Made by a program: the position numbers and the translations under genes
In this document: piece after piece, positions 52,504 to 62,458 of the stretch
Layout: each line of letters begins with the position of its first letter
Position numbering within the stretch: the stretch's first letter is position 1
Assembly: GCA_965224415.1 (NCBI GenBank)
Contig: CBDCZB010000002.1
Location: 124,001 to 188,000 of the forward strand
Length of the DNA stretch: 64,000 nucleotides
Source: DAOUJI01 sp965224415
GTDB taxonomy: Bacteria > Chloroflexota > Dehalococcoidia > Lucifugimonadales > JAGWBF01
Reading direction: 5' to 3'
The notes under the pieces: model-generated
Told to the model about the DNA's origin: nothing
The model's database searches: none
Seen by the model: the letters and a program-made list of their open reading frames with translations, nothing else

Positions 52504-53723
52504 CTACTCATATCTCAGGGCCTCAATGGGATGGAGCCTTGCTGCCCGCACGGCTGGGTAAATGCCAAAGAAGAGGCCTATAGCGGCGGAGACTATCAGC
52601 GCCAACACCGGTATGTCTCCGCTGGTGACTGTCTCGAAAGCCTGGTTGCCCAATGTGACTCCGTCCAGCACGTTGGACAGGACCAGCCCCAGAAGGACCC
52701 CTACTCCGCCGCCGCCTATGCTGAGGATGGTGGCTTCCGACATAAACTGGAACAGGATGTCCCTGCGTTTGGCGCCCACGGCCTTGCGTATGCCTATCTC
52801 TCTGGTGCGTTCGGTCACCGACACCAGCATGATGTTCATGATGCCGATGCCTCCCACCAGCAGGGAAATTCCTGCAATGGCGCCCAGGAATATCACGAAG
52901 GTCTCCGTCGTCTCCTCCAGGGTCTCAATAACCTCCTGCTGGCTAACGATGGTGAAATCGCTCTCCCCAGTGATTCTGTGCCGCAGCCGTATGAGTGTCT
53001 CGATTTGCCTCGTAGCCTCGTCCATCGACTCAGCGTCAACCACTTGGGCAGTTATCGTCTGGACTGAAACTCCTCCCTGGAGGGTGCGTTGAGAGCTAAG
53101 CCGATAATAGGCCGTAGTAATGGGGACCAACACCTGAGAATCTACGCTGCCAAAGCCCGTTCCGCCCTTGCTCTCCAGCACTCCAATCACCCAGAACCGG
53201 CGGCCGCTGATGCGTATCGCTTGGCCAACCGGGTCCCTGAGGCCGAACAGGTCCTGTGCTATTTGGGAACCCAACACAGCCACCGTGGAACGGTTGTCCA
53301 AATGCTGCTGCGAGATGAACTGGCCGGAGGCCACGGGGGACAAACGGACTGATTCATAGCTAGGGGCAACGCCTATGATCTGGCCGCCTGTATTCAATCT
53401 CCCGTACACGATCTGCCCGGACGTGTTGATCTCCGGGGAAACGGCAGCTACCGCCGGGGCGAACACAGGGTCCAGGAGAGCTTGGCGTCTTCTAAGGTCA
53501 AAGCCGACGATCCGTCTATGCTGAACGCGGCGGTGACAAAGAGCAGGTTAGACCCAAGAGACTCGATTCGGGATGTGATTTGCTCCTGCGTTCCCCGACC
53601 TATGGCCATTAACGTGATGAACGCAGCTACGCCAATCACGATGCCCAACAGGGTCAGTCCAGCCCTGAGCTTGTTGGCTCCCAGGGAAATCAGGGCCGTG
53701 GCGATTACGGTGTAAGGCGTCAC
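52504..53723 (-). pseudogene. MacB-type ABC permease with a frameshift
   Basis: Two frames together make one FtsX/MacB permease. The first (53723-53448) gives the N-terminal helix and LTLLGIVIGVAAFITLMAIG, then GTQEQITSRIESLGSNLLFV and LTLEDAKLS. The second (ending 52504) continues LDPVFAPAVAAVSPEI through the periplasmic domain to three C-terminal helices (LLVGGIGIMNIMLVSVTERT, REIGIRKAVGAKRRDI). Adding one base near 53477 would restore LEDAKALLDPVFAP, which suits the family, so a 1-bp loss is likely. Either the gene is inactive or this is a sequence error. It overlaps the ATPase gene by 4 bp. Confidence 0.88.
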
Positions 53724-54424
53724 GGAGCCGTTTCCCCGTCACTGGCTGAGACTGCCGGCATGTTGTCGCTGACCACGAGGCCGTCCAGCATGGATATGAC
53801 CCTGTCGGTCTGGGAAGCGATGTCCGGTTCGTGGGTGACGATCACCACGGTATGACCCTCATCGCGGTTCAATGTGTGTAGGATGTCCATGATCTCCTGG
53901 CTGGACTCGCTGTCCAGGTTGCCAGTGGGTTCGTCAGCCAGGATTATGGGAGGGTTCTTCACCAGGGCCCTGGCGATGCCGACTCGCTGCTGCTGGCCTC
54001 CTGAAAGTTGGGAGGGCTTGTGGTCCATCCGGTCTCCCAACCCGACTCGTTCCAGCGCTTCCCTCGAGCGCCTCCTGCGGTTGGGTTCAGCGCCGTACAA
54101 CAGAGGCAGTTCCACGTTGGCCAATGCGGAAGCGCGGGGCAGCAGGTTATAGGTCTGGAACACAAATCCTATCTTCTTGTTGCGGATGCCGGCTAACCGA
54201 TCATCTCCCAGGAGACCCACCTCTTCGTCCTCGATGAAGCAACGGCCCGACGTTGGGACATCCAGGCATCCTATCAGGTTCATCAAGGTGGACTTGCCCG
54301 ATCCTGAGGGCCCGATGACGGCTACCATCTCGCCTGCCTGTACGTTCAGAGACACGCCCCTAAGAGCGGCGACGTCCACGGCGCCCATAGAGTAGACCTT
54401 GGTGACCTCCTCTAGACGGATCAC
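53720..54424 (-). CDS. MacB/LolD-type ABC transporter ATPase
   Basis: This 234-residue ATP-binding subunit has Walker A GPSGSGKSTLMNLIG (about residues 38-52), a Q-loop FVFQTYNLLPRASALANVEL, signature LSGGQQQRVGIARALVKNP, Walker B ILADEPTGNLDS and an H-loop IVTHEPDIA. It is complete and intact. It starts with GTG, overlapping the adaptor gene stop as GTGA at 54421-54424, and its stop overlaps the permease ATG, so the operon is translationally coupled: adaptor, ATPase, permease, DUF5666-like protein. In MacAB-type systems this subunit drives export of peptides, macrolides or lipids through the permease. Both partners are broken here, so it may now be idle. Confidence 0.93.
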   Translation of the reverse strand: MIRLEEVTKVYSMGAVDVAALRGVSLNVQAGEMVAVIGPSGSGKSTLMNLIGCLDVPTSGRCFIEDEEVGLLGDDRLAGIRNKKIGFVFQTYNLLPRASALANVELPLLYGAEPNRRRRSREALERVGLGDRMDHKPSQLSGGQQQRVGIARALVKNPPIILADEPTGNLDSESSQEIMDILHTLNRDEGHTVVIVTHEPDIASQTDRVISMLDGLVVSDNMPAVSASDGETAP

Positions 54425-56303
54425 GGACGCCCTCCGCCGCCCAGTGGCCCACGGAGTCCGCCAAACCCGGCCCCTCCTCCGAGTCCGCCTCCCAAGAAGC
54501 CGAAATCGGAAGTGCCTCCCCCCTCCATTACAACAAGCTCACCTTCTACAAGTCCCTGCTCCACCACGACCCAAAAGTCGTCGCTGGCGCCTGTGGCAAC
54601 GGGTTTCTCGGTCAAGACCTCATCCTGGAAAACCAGCGTTGTGGGTTGGCTAAAGCTCCCCCGCACCGCTTGCAATGGGATAAGGAGCACGTCGGGTTCG
54701 GAATACAGCACCAGCTGGGCAACTGCAGTGAGGCCCTCGCGGATGACGATTCCCGCGGGCGGCTCCACCCGTATGCTCACCTGGTAGGTCACGATGCCCT
54801 GCTGGTTGTCGGCCTCAGCAGATATGTAAGAGACGGTTCCAGAGAGGAACTGGCCCGGCAGGGCATCCATCGTGACGTTTGCAGCGGCGCCGATTTGTAT
54901 AGACAGAACGTCTATCTCATCCACCACGCCATCCACCTCTACTACGGTGGAGTCCACCACGGTCATTATCGCGGTATTGGGGCCGACGTTTTCGCCCGAG
55001 TCCACATTGATTTCAGTCACCACTCCCCTAATCGGAGATGTTAGGACCGCTTCTTCAATCCGTTGTTGGGCCGCCTGCAAGTCCAACTCAGCCGCCGTCA
55101 ATTCGGCCTCCCTAAGAGCGACAAGCTGGGAGTCGGGGACGGCGTTGATCAACTCAGTCAGCGACTCCTCAGCATCGGACAGTTTGGCCTCTGCAAGTTC
55201 CACATCCTTAAGACCAGCCAATGCTTCCAGCGCCATCGATTCGCTCATGGCGTCAATGGGAAGCATGGCCGAATGGATGCCTTCACCCGTGCTCAGGTTC
55301 GCGCCTCTTTCCTCCAGTAGAGCAACGAGGGATGCCTGTTCTTCCAGGTCAGCCAGCTCCGACTCGGCCTCATCGAAGCTCGCCTTGGCCAGCGCCAGTT
55401 CCTTCACCTTGCTTTCCACTTCCAAGGAATCCGCTTCAGTTTCGAGACCCTCCAGCTTGTCTACAGCTTCCTGTAGAGACTCATCCGCTTTCGCCACGGA
55501 GTGTTCTGCATTCGCCTTGGCTTTTTCGGCTTGAGTTTGCAGTGTACGGAGGTCTGCCCTGGCTGATTCCAGCTTGTCCCAAGAGTCGGATAGCTCGGCT
55601 TGGATGCACAAGACGTTGGAGCCGGTGGAATCAGCGTCGCACGTGGGCTGGATGTCGTACGGAGAGAGATTGGCCCACGCGTAGATGACCCCCTCGCTCC
55701 AGGGAGTGTTCGGGTCATCGGGTGGAGGGCCTTGGGACAAGCGCCCTCTTCGAATGTCTAAGAACCTGGCGGAAGGGTCGAAGAGGATTTCCAGGGACAC
55801 TCCCCACTGGGTCAGCAACATTTCGGGCTCCATATAGGCGTCCACCCGCTCCGCATCTATGCCCAACCATTTGAGGAACAGCTGGACATACTCATCCTCC
55901 AACGGGCTTATCGCGTCCTCGGCTGCCGCTAGCTTACCGTTCCAGTCGTCTAGGACAAGGGACCTGTCTCGCTGGGCGTTGTCCAACACAATCTGTGCCG
56001 ACTCGATTTGAAAGAGCAGCGCATCGATCGTGTCCTGGTCAGGTCCGCTGATCAAGGAGTCCAAAGCTTCCTGGGCGGAATCAATCCCAAGCCTCGCTTT
56101 GGCTACAGCGGATTCGGCTTGGGCAAGCTGGTAGTCGGTAGGGGGAGTGAAAAGCTGCCGCAGCTTGTCCCAACTGTCCAGGACGGCGACTCTGGCATTG
56201 GCGACCTTCGATTCGGCTTCAACTATTTCCAACTGGGCGCTGGGGCTATGGATTTCTTCGAGAGCTTCCTTTGCCATTTCAAGGTCCACGCGGGCCTGGG
56301 CTA

Positions 56304-57525
56304 GTACTGAACCAAATCAGGATTGGCAGGGATAGAGGCGATGGAGTTTGCGTCTGGCGTCTTGGGCAGTGAACCGCCAGTTAATGGTAGCTCCTATCGC
56401 GTTCCGCTCTGACACGCAGGCGCTGACGGCTCTTTCCAGGCTGTCCTCATCTCCGTTGCGTCCGCGCAGGCAGGCCCGGGCCAGCACGCTGAACTCGATC
56501 TCCGCCATATTCAGCCAGCTTCCGTGCTTGGGAGTGTGGTGCAACTCCAGCCGCTTGGCGATGCGCCGGGCCTCGGCCGCCGGGAAAGTCTCGTAAAGCG
56601 AGGCCATCCGATGCGTGTTCAGATTGTCGAGAACCAGCCGAATCACCGGGACATCGGGGTAGGCCTCATCCACCAGCCACCGCATCTGCTGAGCGAAGTC
56701 CTGCATGGTGCGTTGCCGGGTTATCGCCACGTGGCGCCAGCCCCGGCGAGGCTCACAGGTGAGGAACAGGTTGCGCGTCCCTCCCCGCTGGTATTCGTAG
56801 TCCTCACGCCTCGGCCTCCCAGGCTTTGCCGGCAGCGGTTCCCTCACGTCGGCCAGCAACTGGGTGGAGGTCTCGTCAAAGCAGACCACCGGCCTCTGCG
56901 GATCGTAGGGCTCGGCGTAGAGATCCAGCACGTCCTCCATGGCCGCCACGAACTCTCCACCTACCTTGGGGATGCACCATTGTTTCTTGAGCCACGGCTT
57001 GAGCGTGTTTTTTTTAGCCGCAGGCGGACCGTCTCGGGAGATAAAGACTCCACCAATCCCAACTCCACCACCTTGCCCGCCAGGGCCCGCATGGTCCAGT
57101 GGTCATGACCGTCGGGCACCGGGCTGCAGGCCAAGGCTATCAGGTGGGCCTCCACCCTTTCATCCACCTTTCTGGGCCGGTTGACCTGGTTATGGTGCCT
57201 CAGCACCTCGTCCAGTCCTTCCTCGGCATACCGCCGCTTGGTGCGGAACACGGTCCGCTCCGACACGTCCAGTGCGGTGGCCACCTGGGGGGCGGTCCAG
57301 CCCTCATCTATCTTGATCAGGATGCGGGCCCGGGTAATCGCCTGTGCGGAACTCCTCCCAGCCCTGATCATCTTCCTGAGCCGTCCCTTTTCCTGTGTTG
57401 CCAGCCGGACTCCGTACTTCTCCTGCACCATGACCACCTCACATCCCACAACCCTTCGTCTATCCCCAAGGTAGCATCCTGTCTGGGCTCACGTACTAAC
57501 TGACAATGCCAGATTGGCCGAATAC
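56304..57525 (-). mobile_element. IS630-family insertion sequence, copy 3
   Basis: This 1,222-bp minus-oriented copy is flanked by TA at 56302-56303 and 57526-57527 in a CTAG target. It is inserted in the coiled-coil start of the adaptor gene. Confidence 0.95.
56317..57431 (-). CDS. IS630-family transposase, copy 3
   Basis: The two frames (57431-56961 and 56949-56317), joined at an A8 slip site, encode proteins identical to those of copies 1 and 2. The DDE residues are intact. See the copy at 8708 for domain detail. Confidence 0.93.
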
Positions 57526-57943
57526 TAGGTCCTTTTCCAAAGAGGCTACTGTGGCCTGGTCTAAGGCGGCGACTGGCTGACCCGCCGCAACTGTCTCACC
57601 CTCCACCACAAGGAGGTCTCCCAGCGTTCCCTGGCTGTCGAAACGCAGAGACTCGGTGTTTGGGAACACGAGGCTTCCGTTGACGGCGATGGATGTGACA
57701 AGGTCGTCCCGGACCACAGGGACAAGTTGCTGGTCTTCGGCCAAGCTTGCGTCGTCTGGGCTGGCAACCAACAAATATCCACCGTACGTCCCACCAGCCG
57801 CCCCTGCAAATACAATCAACAAGGTTAGCCATTGCCAGAGTCTTACAAGCTTTAACGCCCCAAACAGTCCAGTCATATATAGGTCTCCAGTCGTCGGTTG
57901 CGATAACGAATATAGGGGAAACCCATGAAGACAATGTTAAAGT

Positions 57944-57970
57944 TTGGCGGCGGACATAGCCTGATATAAT
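57944..57970 (+). promoter_or_regulatory. Candidate promoter of the second monooxygenase gene
   Basis: A perfect TATAAT lies at 57965-57970, 31 bp before the ATG at 58001. The best -35 is TTGGCG at 57944-57949, with a short 15-bp spacer. The 124-bp gap is shared with the divergent export operon. Confidence 0.45.
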
Positions 57971-58000
57971 CGGCGGGTCAAAATCTGGCGGAGATGAAAC

Positions 58001-59014
58001 ATGAAAGTCGGACTCTTTCTCACAAACCAGCAGCATCTGGACAAAGACATGGTGGAGGCCCTGGACGAGCAGGTCCTCATGGTGCGCCATGCCCGGGACA
58101 ACGGTTGGGACTCGTTGTTCTCAGGGCAGCACTATTTGAACGAGGGGAACAATCAGCAGCTTCAGTTGGTTCCCTTCCTCGCTAGGTTGCAGGCCGAGGC
58201 TGGGGACATGACCCTTGGGCTGGGCATTCTGCTCCTCAACCTCCACAATCCGGTCTATGTGGCCGAAACCGTGGCCTCATTGGACGTGATATGCAGGGGC
58301 AACTTCGTGTTCGGTGTCGGCCTTGGCTACCGCGTCACCGAGTTCAACGCGTTCGGAGTGCCCCGGGGCAAGCGGGTCGCGCGTTTCGAGGAGTGCCTGG
58401 AGCTGGTGAAGCGGCTATGGACGGAGGACCAAGTCACCCACGAGAGCGAAGTGACCAAGCTGGACGGGGTGCACATGAACATCCGACCGGTCCAGAAGCC
58501 CCACCCTCCGGTGTGGTTCGCGGCCAACAACGACAGGGCCGTGAAGCGGGCCGCACGGTTGGGGGACAACTGGTTCATCAACCCCCACTCCACGACGGCA
58601 ACCATCAAGCGGCAGATGGGGCTGTACCGAGAAGAGCTGGACCGCCTGGCCAAGCCCTTTCCCACGGAGTTGCCCTGCCTCAAGGAGGTCTTCTGCAGCT
58701 CCGACCGCCGGAAGGCCCTGGAGATGGCAGGCCCATACCTGGCGGGCAAGTACCAGGACTACGCAGCGTGGGGTCAGGACGAGGCCATGCCGGAGGACGA
58801 GACCTTCAACCAGGCTTTCGATGACCTGCTGGAGGACCGTTTCATCATAGGCTCGCCAGAGGAATGCTACGAGCAGCTAAGGCCCTACTGGGAAGAGATA
58901 GGCGTCAATCACCTCGTTGTCCGCACGCACTGGGCGGGCATGCCGGCCGAAACCGCTCTCCACAGCATGGACATGATTTCCCGCGAGCTTCTCCCCGCCC
59001 TGCGGGAGGTGTAG
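58001..59014 (+). CDS. Luciferase-like flavin-dependent monooxygenase, 337 aa
   Basis: This second LLM-class TIM-barrel flavoenzyme is only distantly like the one at 48620. Landmarks are KVGLFLTNQQHLDKD at the first strand, NGWDSLFSGQHYLNEGNN (about residues 34-51), LGLGILLLNLHNPVYVAETV, FVFGVGLGYRVTEFNAFGVP and RFEECLELVKRLWTE. A substrate/flavin-side PPVWFAANNDRAVKRAARLG and the C-terminal IGSPEECYEQLRPY follow. The ATG has GGCGGAGATG upstream. It is transcribed away from the broken export operon and stands alone. The substrate is unknown; oxidation of organic compounds is inferred from family. Confidence 0.9.
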   Translation: MKVGLFLTNQQHLDKDMVEALDEQVLMVRHARDNGWDSLFSGQHYLNEGNNQQLQLVPFLARLQAEAGDMTLGLGILLLNLHNPVYVAETVASLDVICRGNFVFGVGLGYRVTEFNAFGVPRGKRVARFEECLELVKRLWTEDQVTHESEVTKLDGVHMNIRPVQKPHPPVWFAANNDRAVKRAARLGDNWFINPHSTTATIKRQMGLYREELDRLAKPFPTELPCLKEVFCSSDRRKALEMAGPYLAGKYQDYAAWGQDEAMPEDETFNQAFDDLLEDRFIIGSPEECYEQLRPYWEEIGVNHLVVRTHWAGMPAETALHSMDMISRELLPALREV

Positions 59015-59052
59015 GCTCTACTGAGGGAACTGAGTATTGGGTTGGTCCCCCG

Positions 59053-59322
59053 TTAAATCACACCCTTGCGCTGCAACAACTCAACGTAGCCGTCTCTGTC
59101 TAGGTGACACCGCAGCGCCTGGGTTAACTCTTCCTCGTTGAGCTTCATCTGTTGGCGGATATTGTGCTGAAAGGGCAAGTCCCTGCCTCGGGTATGCGAC
59201 CGTTTGGTCCGGACGACTACCTTGCCGTAATGTTCGAACCATGCCAGCAAATCTCCGCTGTTGCGGGTTTGGAAGCCGAATTTACTGATCAGCAGGTCGA
59301 AATCCCTGGCGCGGATCGTCAT
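59053..59322 (-). CDS. HicA-like toxin
   Basis: The 89-residue protein (ATG at 59322, overlapping the antitoxin stop as ATGA) reads MTIRARDFDLLISKFGFQTR, then a beta hairpin with YGKVVVRTKRSHTRGRDLPF and a C-terminal helix DGYVELLQRKGVI. The fold pattern (helix, three strands with a Ser-His near the third, helix) is that of the HicA/YcfA dsRBD-like toxins, where the His acts in RNA cleavage; here it would be the His of RSH. The order antitoxin-then-toxin is found in part of this family. I rate the assignment as likely rather than certain because the usual GSHH motif is altered. Confidence 0.65.
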   Translation of the reverse strand: MTIRARDFDLLISKFGFQTRNSGDLLAWFEHYGKVVVRTKRSHTRGRDLPFQHNIRQQMKLNEEELTQALRCHLDRDGYVELLQRKGVI

Positions 59323-59642
59323 GCTTCGTAGACTATTTCGGACAAACGCTGCCAAGTCTTAGAGAGGTCTGATCCAAGACGCTCCTGGTCCAATTTCAAT
59401 GTCCAGTAAAGCTCGGCTATGGTGTTGCGTATATCCTGTACAGCGGCGATTGGGTCCATGCCGTAGCCGAACTCGTTCAACTCGTCGCATTTTGCGATGT
59501 AGAACTCCCCCTCTTGCTCCATTTGAAGAGTCAGAGGCTCGCGCATATGCAACGTAGATTCGTCCGTTAAGGCTTCGCCGCATTGAAGCAAGACAGCTGG
59601 CATGGGAATTGGAACGGCGATATTTTCTTCGGTCATAGTCAC
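59319..59642 (-). CDS. HicB-like antitoxin
   Basis: The 107-residue protein has the partial RNase-H-like fold of HicB antitoxins: LTLQMEQEGEFYIAKCDELN (about residues 37-56), then the EFGYGMDPIAAVQDIRNTIA helix and ELYWTLKLDQERLG. No HTH or RHH DNA-binding domain follows, so autoregulation may be weak or use another route. It overlaps the toxin gene by 4 bp, supporting a coupled pair. Confidence 0.65.
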   Translation of the reverse strand: MTMTEENIAVPIPMPAVLLQCGEALTDESTLHMREPLTLQMEQEGEFYIAKCDELNEFGYGMDPIAAVQDIRNTIAELYWTLKLDQERLGSDLSKTWQRLSEIVYEA

Positions 59643-59731
59643 TAATAGTAATATGCGTGGCCTTGATTCTTCAAGGAATGGTCAGCCTGCTTGATTCAAC
59701 ACCGGAAGTGGGCGGGAAGCTTGATGCAGCG

Positions 59732-61060
59732 CTAGGGCCGCAGGCGATAGATGCCTGAGTCCTGGGAGAGCACGTAGAGGGCGCCGTTGCGGTCCTGGCC
59801 TAAGGAAGCGATGCGCAGGTCGGTGTCGGCCAGCAGCAAGTGTTCTGTCACTTCCTGGCCGTCGTAGCGGATGGCCCATATCTTGCCGGAGCAATAGTCG
59901 CCGAAAACATAGGCGCCACGCAGTGAAGGAACCCTATCGCCGCGATAGACGTAGCCGCCGATGACCGAACAGCCCTCTTCTCCGGTGGGGTACTCCCACA
60001 CGGGCAGGACCGTACCGGACCTGTCACACGAGGAGCGCGGCGAAAAGCATCGAGTACCCTCGAGCGTGTTCCAGCCGTAGTCGCCGCCCTTTTCCACCAG
60101 GTCCACCTCTTCCAGGCTATTCTGCCCCACGTCTCCGGTCCAAAGCTGTCCCGTTTCCCGGTCGAAGCTGAACCGCCAGGGGTTCCGCAACCCGTAAGCC
60201 CATATCTCCGGTCGGGCGTCAGAGTCGTCCAGAAGGGGGTTGTCGGCGGGGATGGTGTACGGTGTTTCCGGCGTGGATTCCGACACGTCGATGCGCAGGA
60301 TGGAGCCCAACAGGGTTTTCGTGTTGCGCCCGTGGCCCATCGGGTCTCCCGCCGCCCCTCCATCTCCTAGGCCGATGTACAGGAACCCGTCAGGACCGAA
60401 AGCCAGTTGGCCTCCGTTGTGGTTACGGTAGGGTTGCTCGATTTCCAGAATAACCAGCTCGCTGTCGCTGTCGGCGGTCTGGCCGTCGGCGCTCAGCTGG
60501 AACCGGGAGACAACAGACCGGCGCGGCCCAGAGGCTGAGTAGTAGACGTAGAAGTAGCCGTTGTCGTCGAACTGCGGATCAAAAGCCAGGCCCAGCAGCC
60601 CCTCTTCCGACCCCGAGTCGTTAACGTTGTCCCGGATATCCAGAAACACCTGTGCGTCATCGACATACGGGTCGTCGGCAAACGCTAGAATCCGGCCCAA
60701 CTGCTCGGCGACGAACAAGCGGTCGTCTCCAGCGATGGGCTGGGTCAGGTTGGTGAGGCCCCTAAAGTCCAGGTTCCTGAAGACGCGCTCCACCATCAGC
60801 GGCCGCAGGGGTGCTGAAGTAGGGCTGGGCTCCGGAGAAGGAGTTGACGTCGAAGGCGTGTCGGTGGGCGTCTCCAAGGACGGCCCGGGGGTGGCCGTAG
60901 GGACTGCTGAAACAGTTGTAGGTGGGACTTGTGTCGGGGAGGGCAAGGGAGGACTTGGGGTCGGGCTGGGCGCGCGTTCCCCACAACCTACGGTGACAGA
61001 AGCGCTTGCCAAGAACAACAACGCCGCCAGTAGGCTTCGTACCATGAGGTCAGTCCGCAT
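59732..61060 (-). CDS. PQQ-type sugar dehydrogenase lipoprotein (GSDH family)
   Basis: The 442-residue lipoprotein has a signal peptide with a VTVGC lipobox (about residues 22-26) and a ~60-residue Pro/Thr/Ser linker. A six-bladed beta-propeller of the glucose/sorbosone dehydrogenase family follows, with GLTNLTQPIAGDDRLFVAEQ, GSEEGLLGLAFDPQFDDNGY, FYVYYSASG, HNGGQLAFGPDGFLYIGLGD, WAYGLRNPWRFSFDRETGQL and YGWNTLEGTRCF. The His of the NHNGGQ motif and the GLRNPWR Arg are the residues usually near PQQ and calcium. It would oxidise sugars at the outer face of the membrane. Some members of this family do not use PQQ, so the cofactor is inferred. It is convergent with nothing and separate from the Ldh gene upstream. 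Confidence 0.9.
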   Translation of the reverse strand: MRTDLMVRSLLAALLFLASASVTVGCGERAPSPTPSPPLPSPTQVPPTTVSAVPTATPGPSLETPTDTPSTSTPSPEPSPTSAPLRPLMVERVFRNLDFRGLTNLTQPIAGDDRLFVAEQLGRILAFADDPYVDDAQVFLDIRDNVNDSGSEEGLLGLAFDPQFDDNGYFYVYYSASGPRRSVVSRFQLSADGQTADSDSELVILEIEQPYRNHNGGQLAFGPDGFLYIGLGDGGAAGDPMGHGRNTKTLLGSILRIDVSESTPETPYTIPADNPLLDDSDARPEIWAYGLRNPWRFSFDRETGQLWTGDVGQNSLEEVDLVEKGGDYGWNTLEGTRCFSPRSSCDRSGTVLPVWEYPTGEEGCSVIGGYVYRGDRVPSLRGAYVFGDYCSGKIWAIRYDGQEVTEHLLLADTDLRIASLGQDRNGALYVLSQDSGIYRLRP

Positions 61061-61092
61061 GTCGCTAAGTCCGAAACCTGGGACGATCCGTC

Positions 61093-62235
61093 CTACAAGA
61101 CCCCGTCCATTCCCAGCTCCTTGGCCAACGCGGCCAGGTCGTGGTACTGGCTGGCGGGCATTGTAACGCTATCCCGCTCCCTTCCCTGGCGTTGCAGCTT
61201 CTGGGACCTCTGACCTGGATAGAGAATCTGATCTACGCCCTCTTTTCTGGGCGACGACGTGATGTGGTCGATGAACTCGTCCACCTGCTCCTTGAAACGG
61301 TCTATGGGCATGATGTTGGACGGGTCCATGGCTAGGAACATGGTTCCTGGCCGGCCATCCTTGTCGGAGTCCAAAGCCAGGTCCCAGGGTGGGGTGGTGT
61401 CCGTCATCAGATAGCTCAACAGCCCCACAAAGAAGACCAGAGCATAGCCTTTGTGGCCGCTTCGGGCGCCTCCCAGAGGCAGGATGCTACCCTGGGGAAC
61501 GAACAGGGGCCCCTGGTAGTCAGGCTTCAGGAAGTTCGAGGTGTCGGTGGTGGGCTGGCCTGACGCGTCCAGAATCATGTCCGATGCCACCGGCTTGCCT
61601 TGGCGGGCCGCGTCAGCCACCGGACTGGCCGAGGTCTGGGTGATGGACATGTCCACTATCACCGGGTCGTTCCGCCCGGCGGGTATGGCGAAACCCACAG
61701 GAGCGTTTCCCAGCATAGGGCTGGAGCCTCCCGTGGGCGCAACCACGGGGAACCGGGCCTGGATGAACACCATGGCCGCCATGTTTCTGGCCGCCGCACG
61801 TTTCATGAAGGGGGCCAGCGAACCGCCGGAGCTACGGGCGCTGACCCAGCCGACGCCGAACTCCTGAGCCTTGTCGCAGGCCAGGTCGATGGCGTACCGG
61901 CACACCAGGGCATCCTGGGCCTTGGGACCTCCGTCGACCAGGGCCATCGCTCCCTTGTCAGCGAGATGTTCGATGACGGGATTCATGTTCACGGAACCGT
62001 TCCGGGCAGCCGTGACATGCCTGCGAATGGAGCCCAGCCCGCGGACATAGTCACCCTGGAGCGCCTTGGCTACTGCCATGCTGAGGAGAAAAGCGGCGTC
62101 CTCCTCGGACGCTCCGGCCTCTCCGAGCGCGGCCATGCCCACCTTTTCGACGGCTGACAGGCGTACGGTCACCTGTTCCTCCGAGGACTCCCACCACTGG
62201 CCATAAGTCTTTTCGGTCTGCCTGGCATCGGTCAT
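61093..62235 (-). CDS. Ldh-family (malate/L-lactate/ureidoglycolate) dehydrogenase
   Basis: This 380-residue NAD(P)-dependent oxidoreductase belongs to the Ldh_2 fold, distinct from classical LDH/MDH. Visible family features are MAVAKALQGDYVRGLGSIRR (with the D-x-x-G-x-x-S/R catalytic region near residue 60), ARSSGGSLAPFMKRAA, PIGFAIP-like APVGFAIPAGRNDPVIVDMS, PVASDMILDASGQPTTD, LPLGGARSGHKGYALVFFVG and LFLAMDPSNIMPIDRFKEQV. The ATG at 62235 has AAGGAGAG upstream; an in-frame ATG at 62382 is unlikely. Substrates in the family include 2-hydroxyacids and ureidoglycolate. It is a single gene, divergent from the HExxH protein. Confidence 0.9.
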   Translation of the reverse strand: MTDARQTEKTYGQWWESSEEQVTVRLSAVEKVGMAALGEAGASEEDAAFLLSMAVAKALQGDYVRGLGSIRRHVTAARNGSVNMNPVIEHLADKGAMALVDGGPKAQDALVCRYAIDLACDKAQEFGVGWVSARSSGGSLAPFMKRAAARNMAAMVFIQARFPVVAPTGGSSPMLGNAPVGFAIPAGRNDPVIVDMSITQTSASPVADAARQGKPVASDMILDASGQPTTDTSNFLKPDYQGPLFVPQGSILPLGGARSGHKGYALVFFVGLLSYLMTDTTPPWDLALDSDKDGRPGTMFLAMDPSNIMPIDRFKEQVDEFIDHITSSPRKEGVDQILYPGQRSQKLQRQGRERDSVTMPASQYHDLAALAKELGMDGVL

Positions 62236-62458
62236 AACGTCTCTCCTTGCATCGGGGAATAAGAGGCTTTGTTCACTGCGGCCAATTATAAACCACGATA
62301 TGCCGATTAGACTGTCAAAAGCATGTTGGGCAGAGTGGATATGACATTTCAGCGGGCGTTTAAGGGATGGGATGGAGTACAATTGTTAGCAACATCAACG
62401 GCTGACATGGTGATCACGGGGCAGGTACTGGCCTCGGAGGGAGAAGGTTGATGTCCGG

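Larger units (their letters stand above)
54421..57876 (-). pseudogene. MacA/HlyD-type membrane-fusion adaptor split by IS630 copy 3
   Basis: The 5' part (57876-57526) encodes an N-terminal membrane helix (LWQWLTLLIVFAGAAGGTYG) and the first half-lipoyl segment (GTLGDLLVVEGETVAAGQPV AALDQATVASLEKD in two pieces). The 3' part (56301-54421) continues LAQARVDLEMAKEALEEI into a very long coiled-coil hairpin, the second lipoyl half (LTSPIRGVVTEINVDSGENV), a beta-barrel (VTMDALPGQFLSGTVSYISA) and a Gly-rich end. Removing the IS and one TA restores one frame exactly (SLEKD-L-AQARVD). The ancestral protein would be about 740 residues, with an unusually long coiled coil. It is the first gene of the operon, so the insertion should also affect downstream expression. 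Confidence 0.9.
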
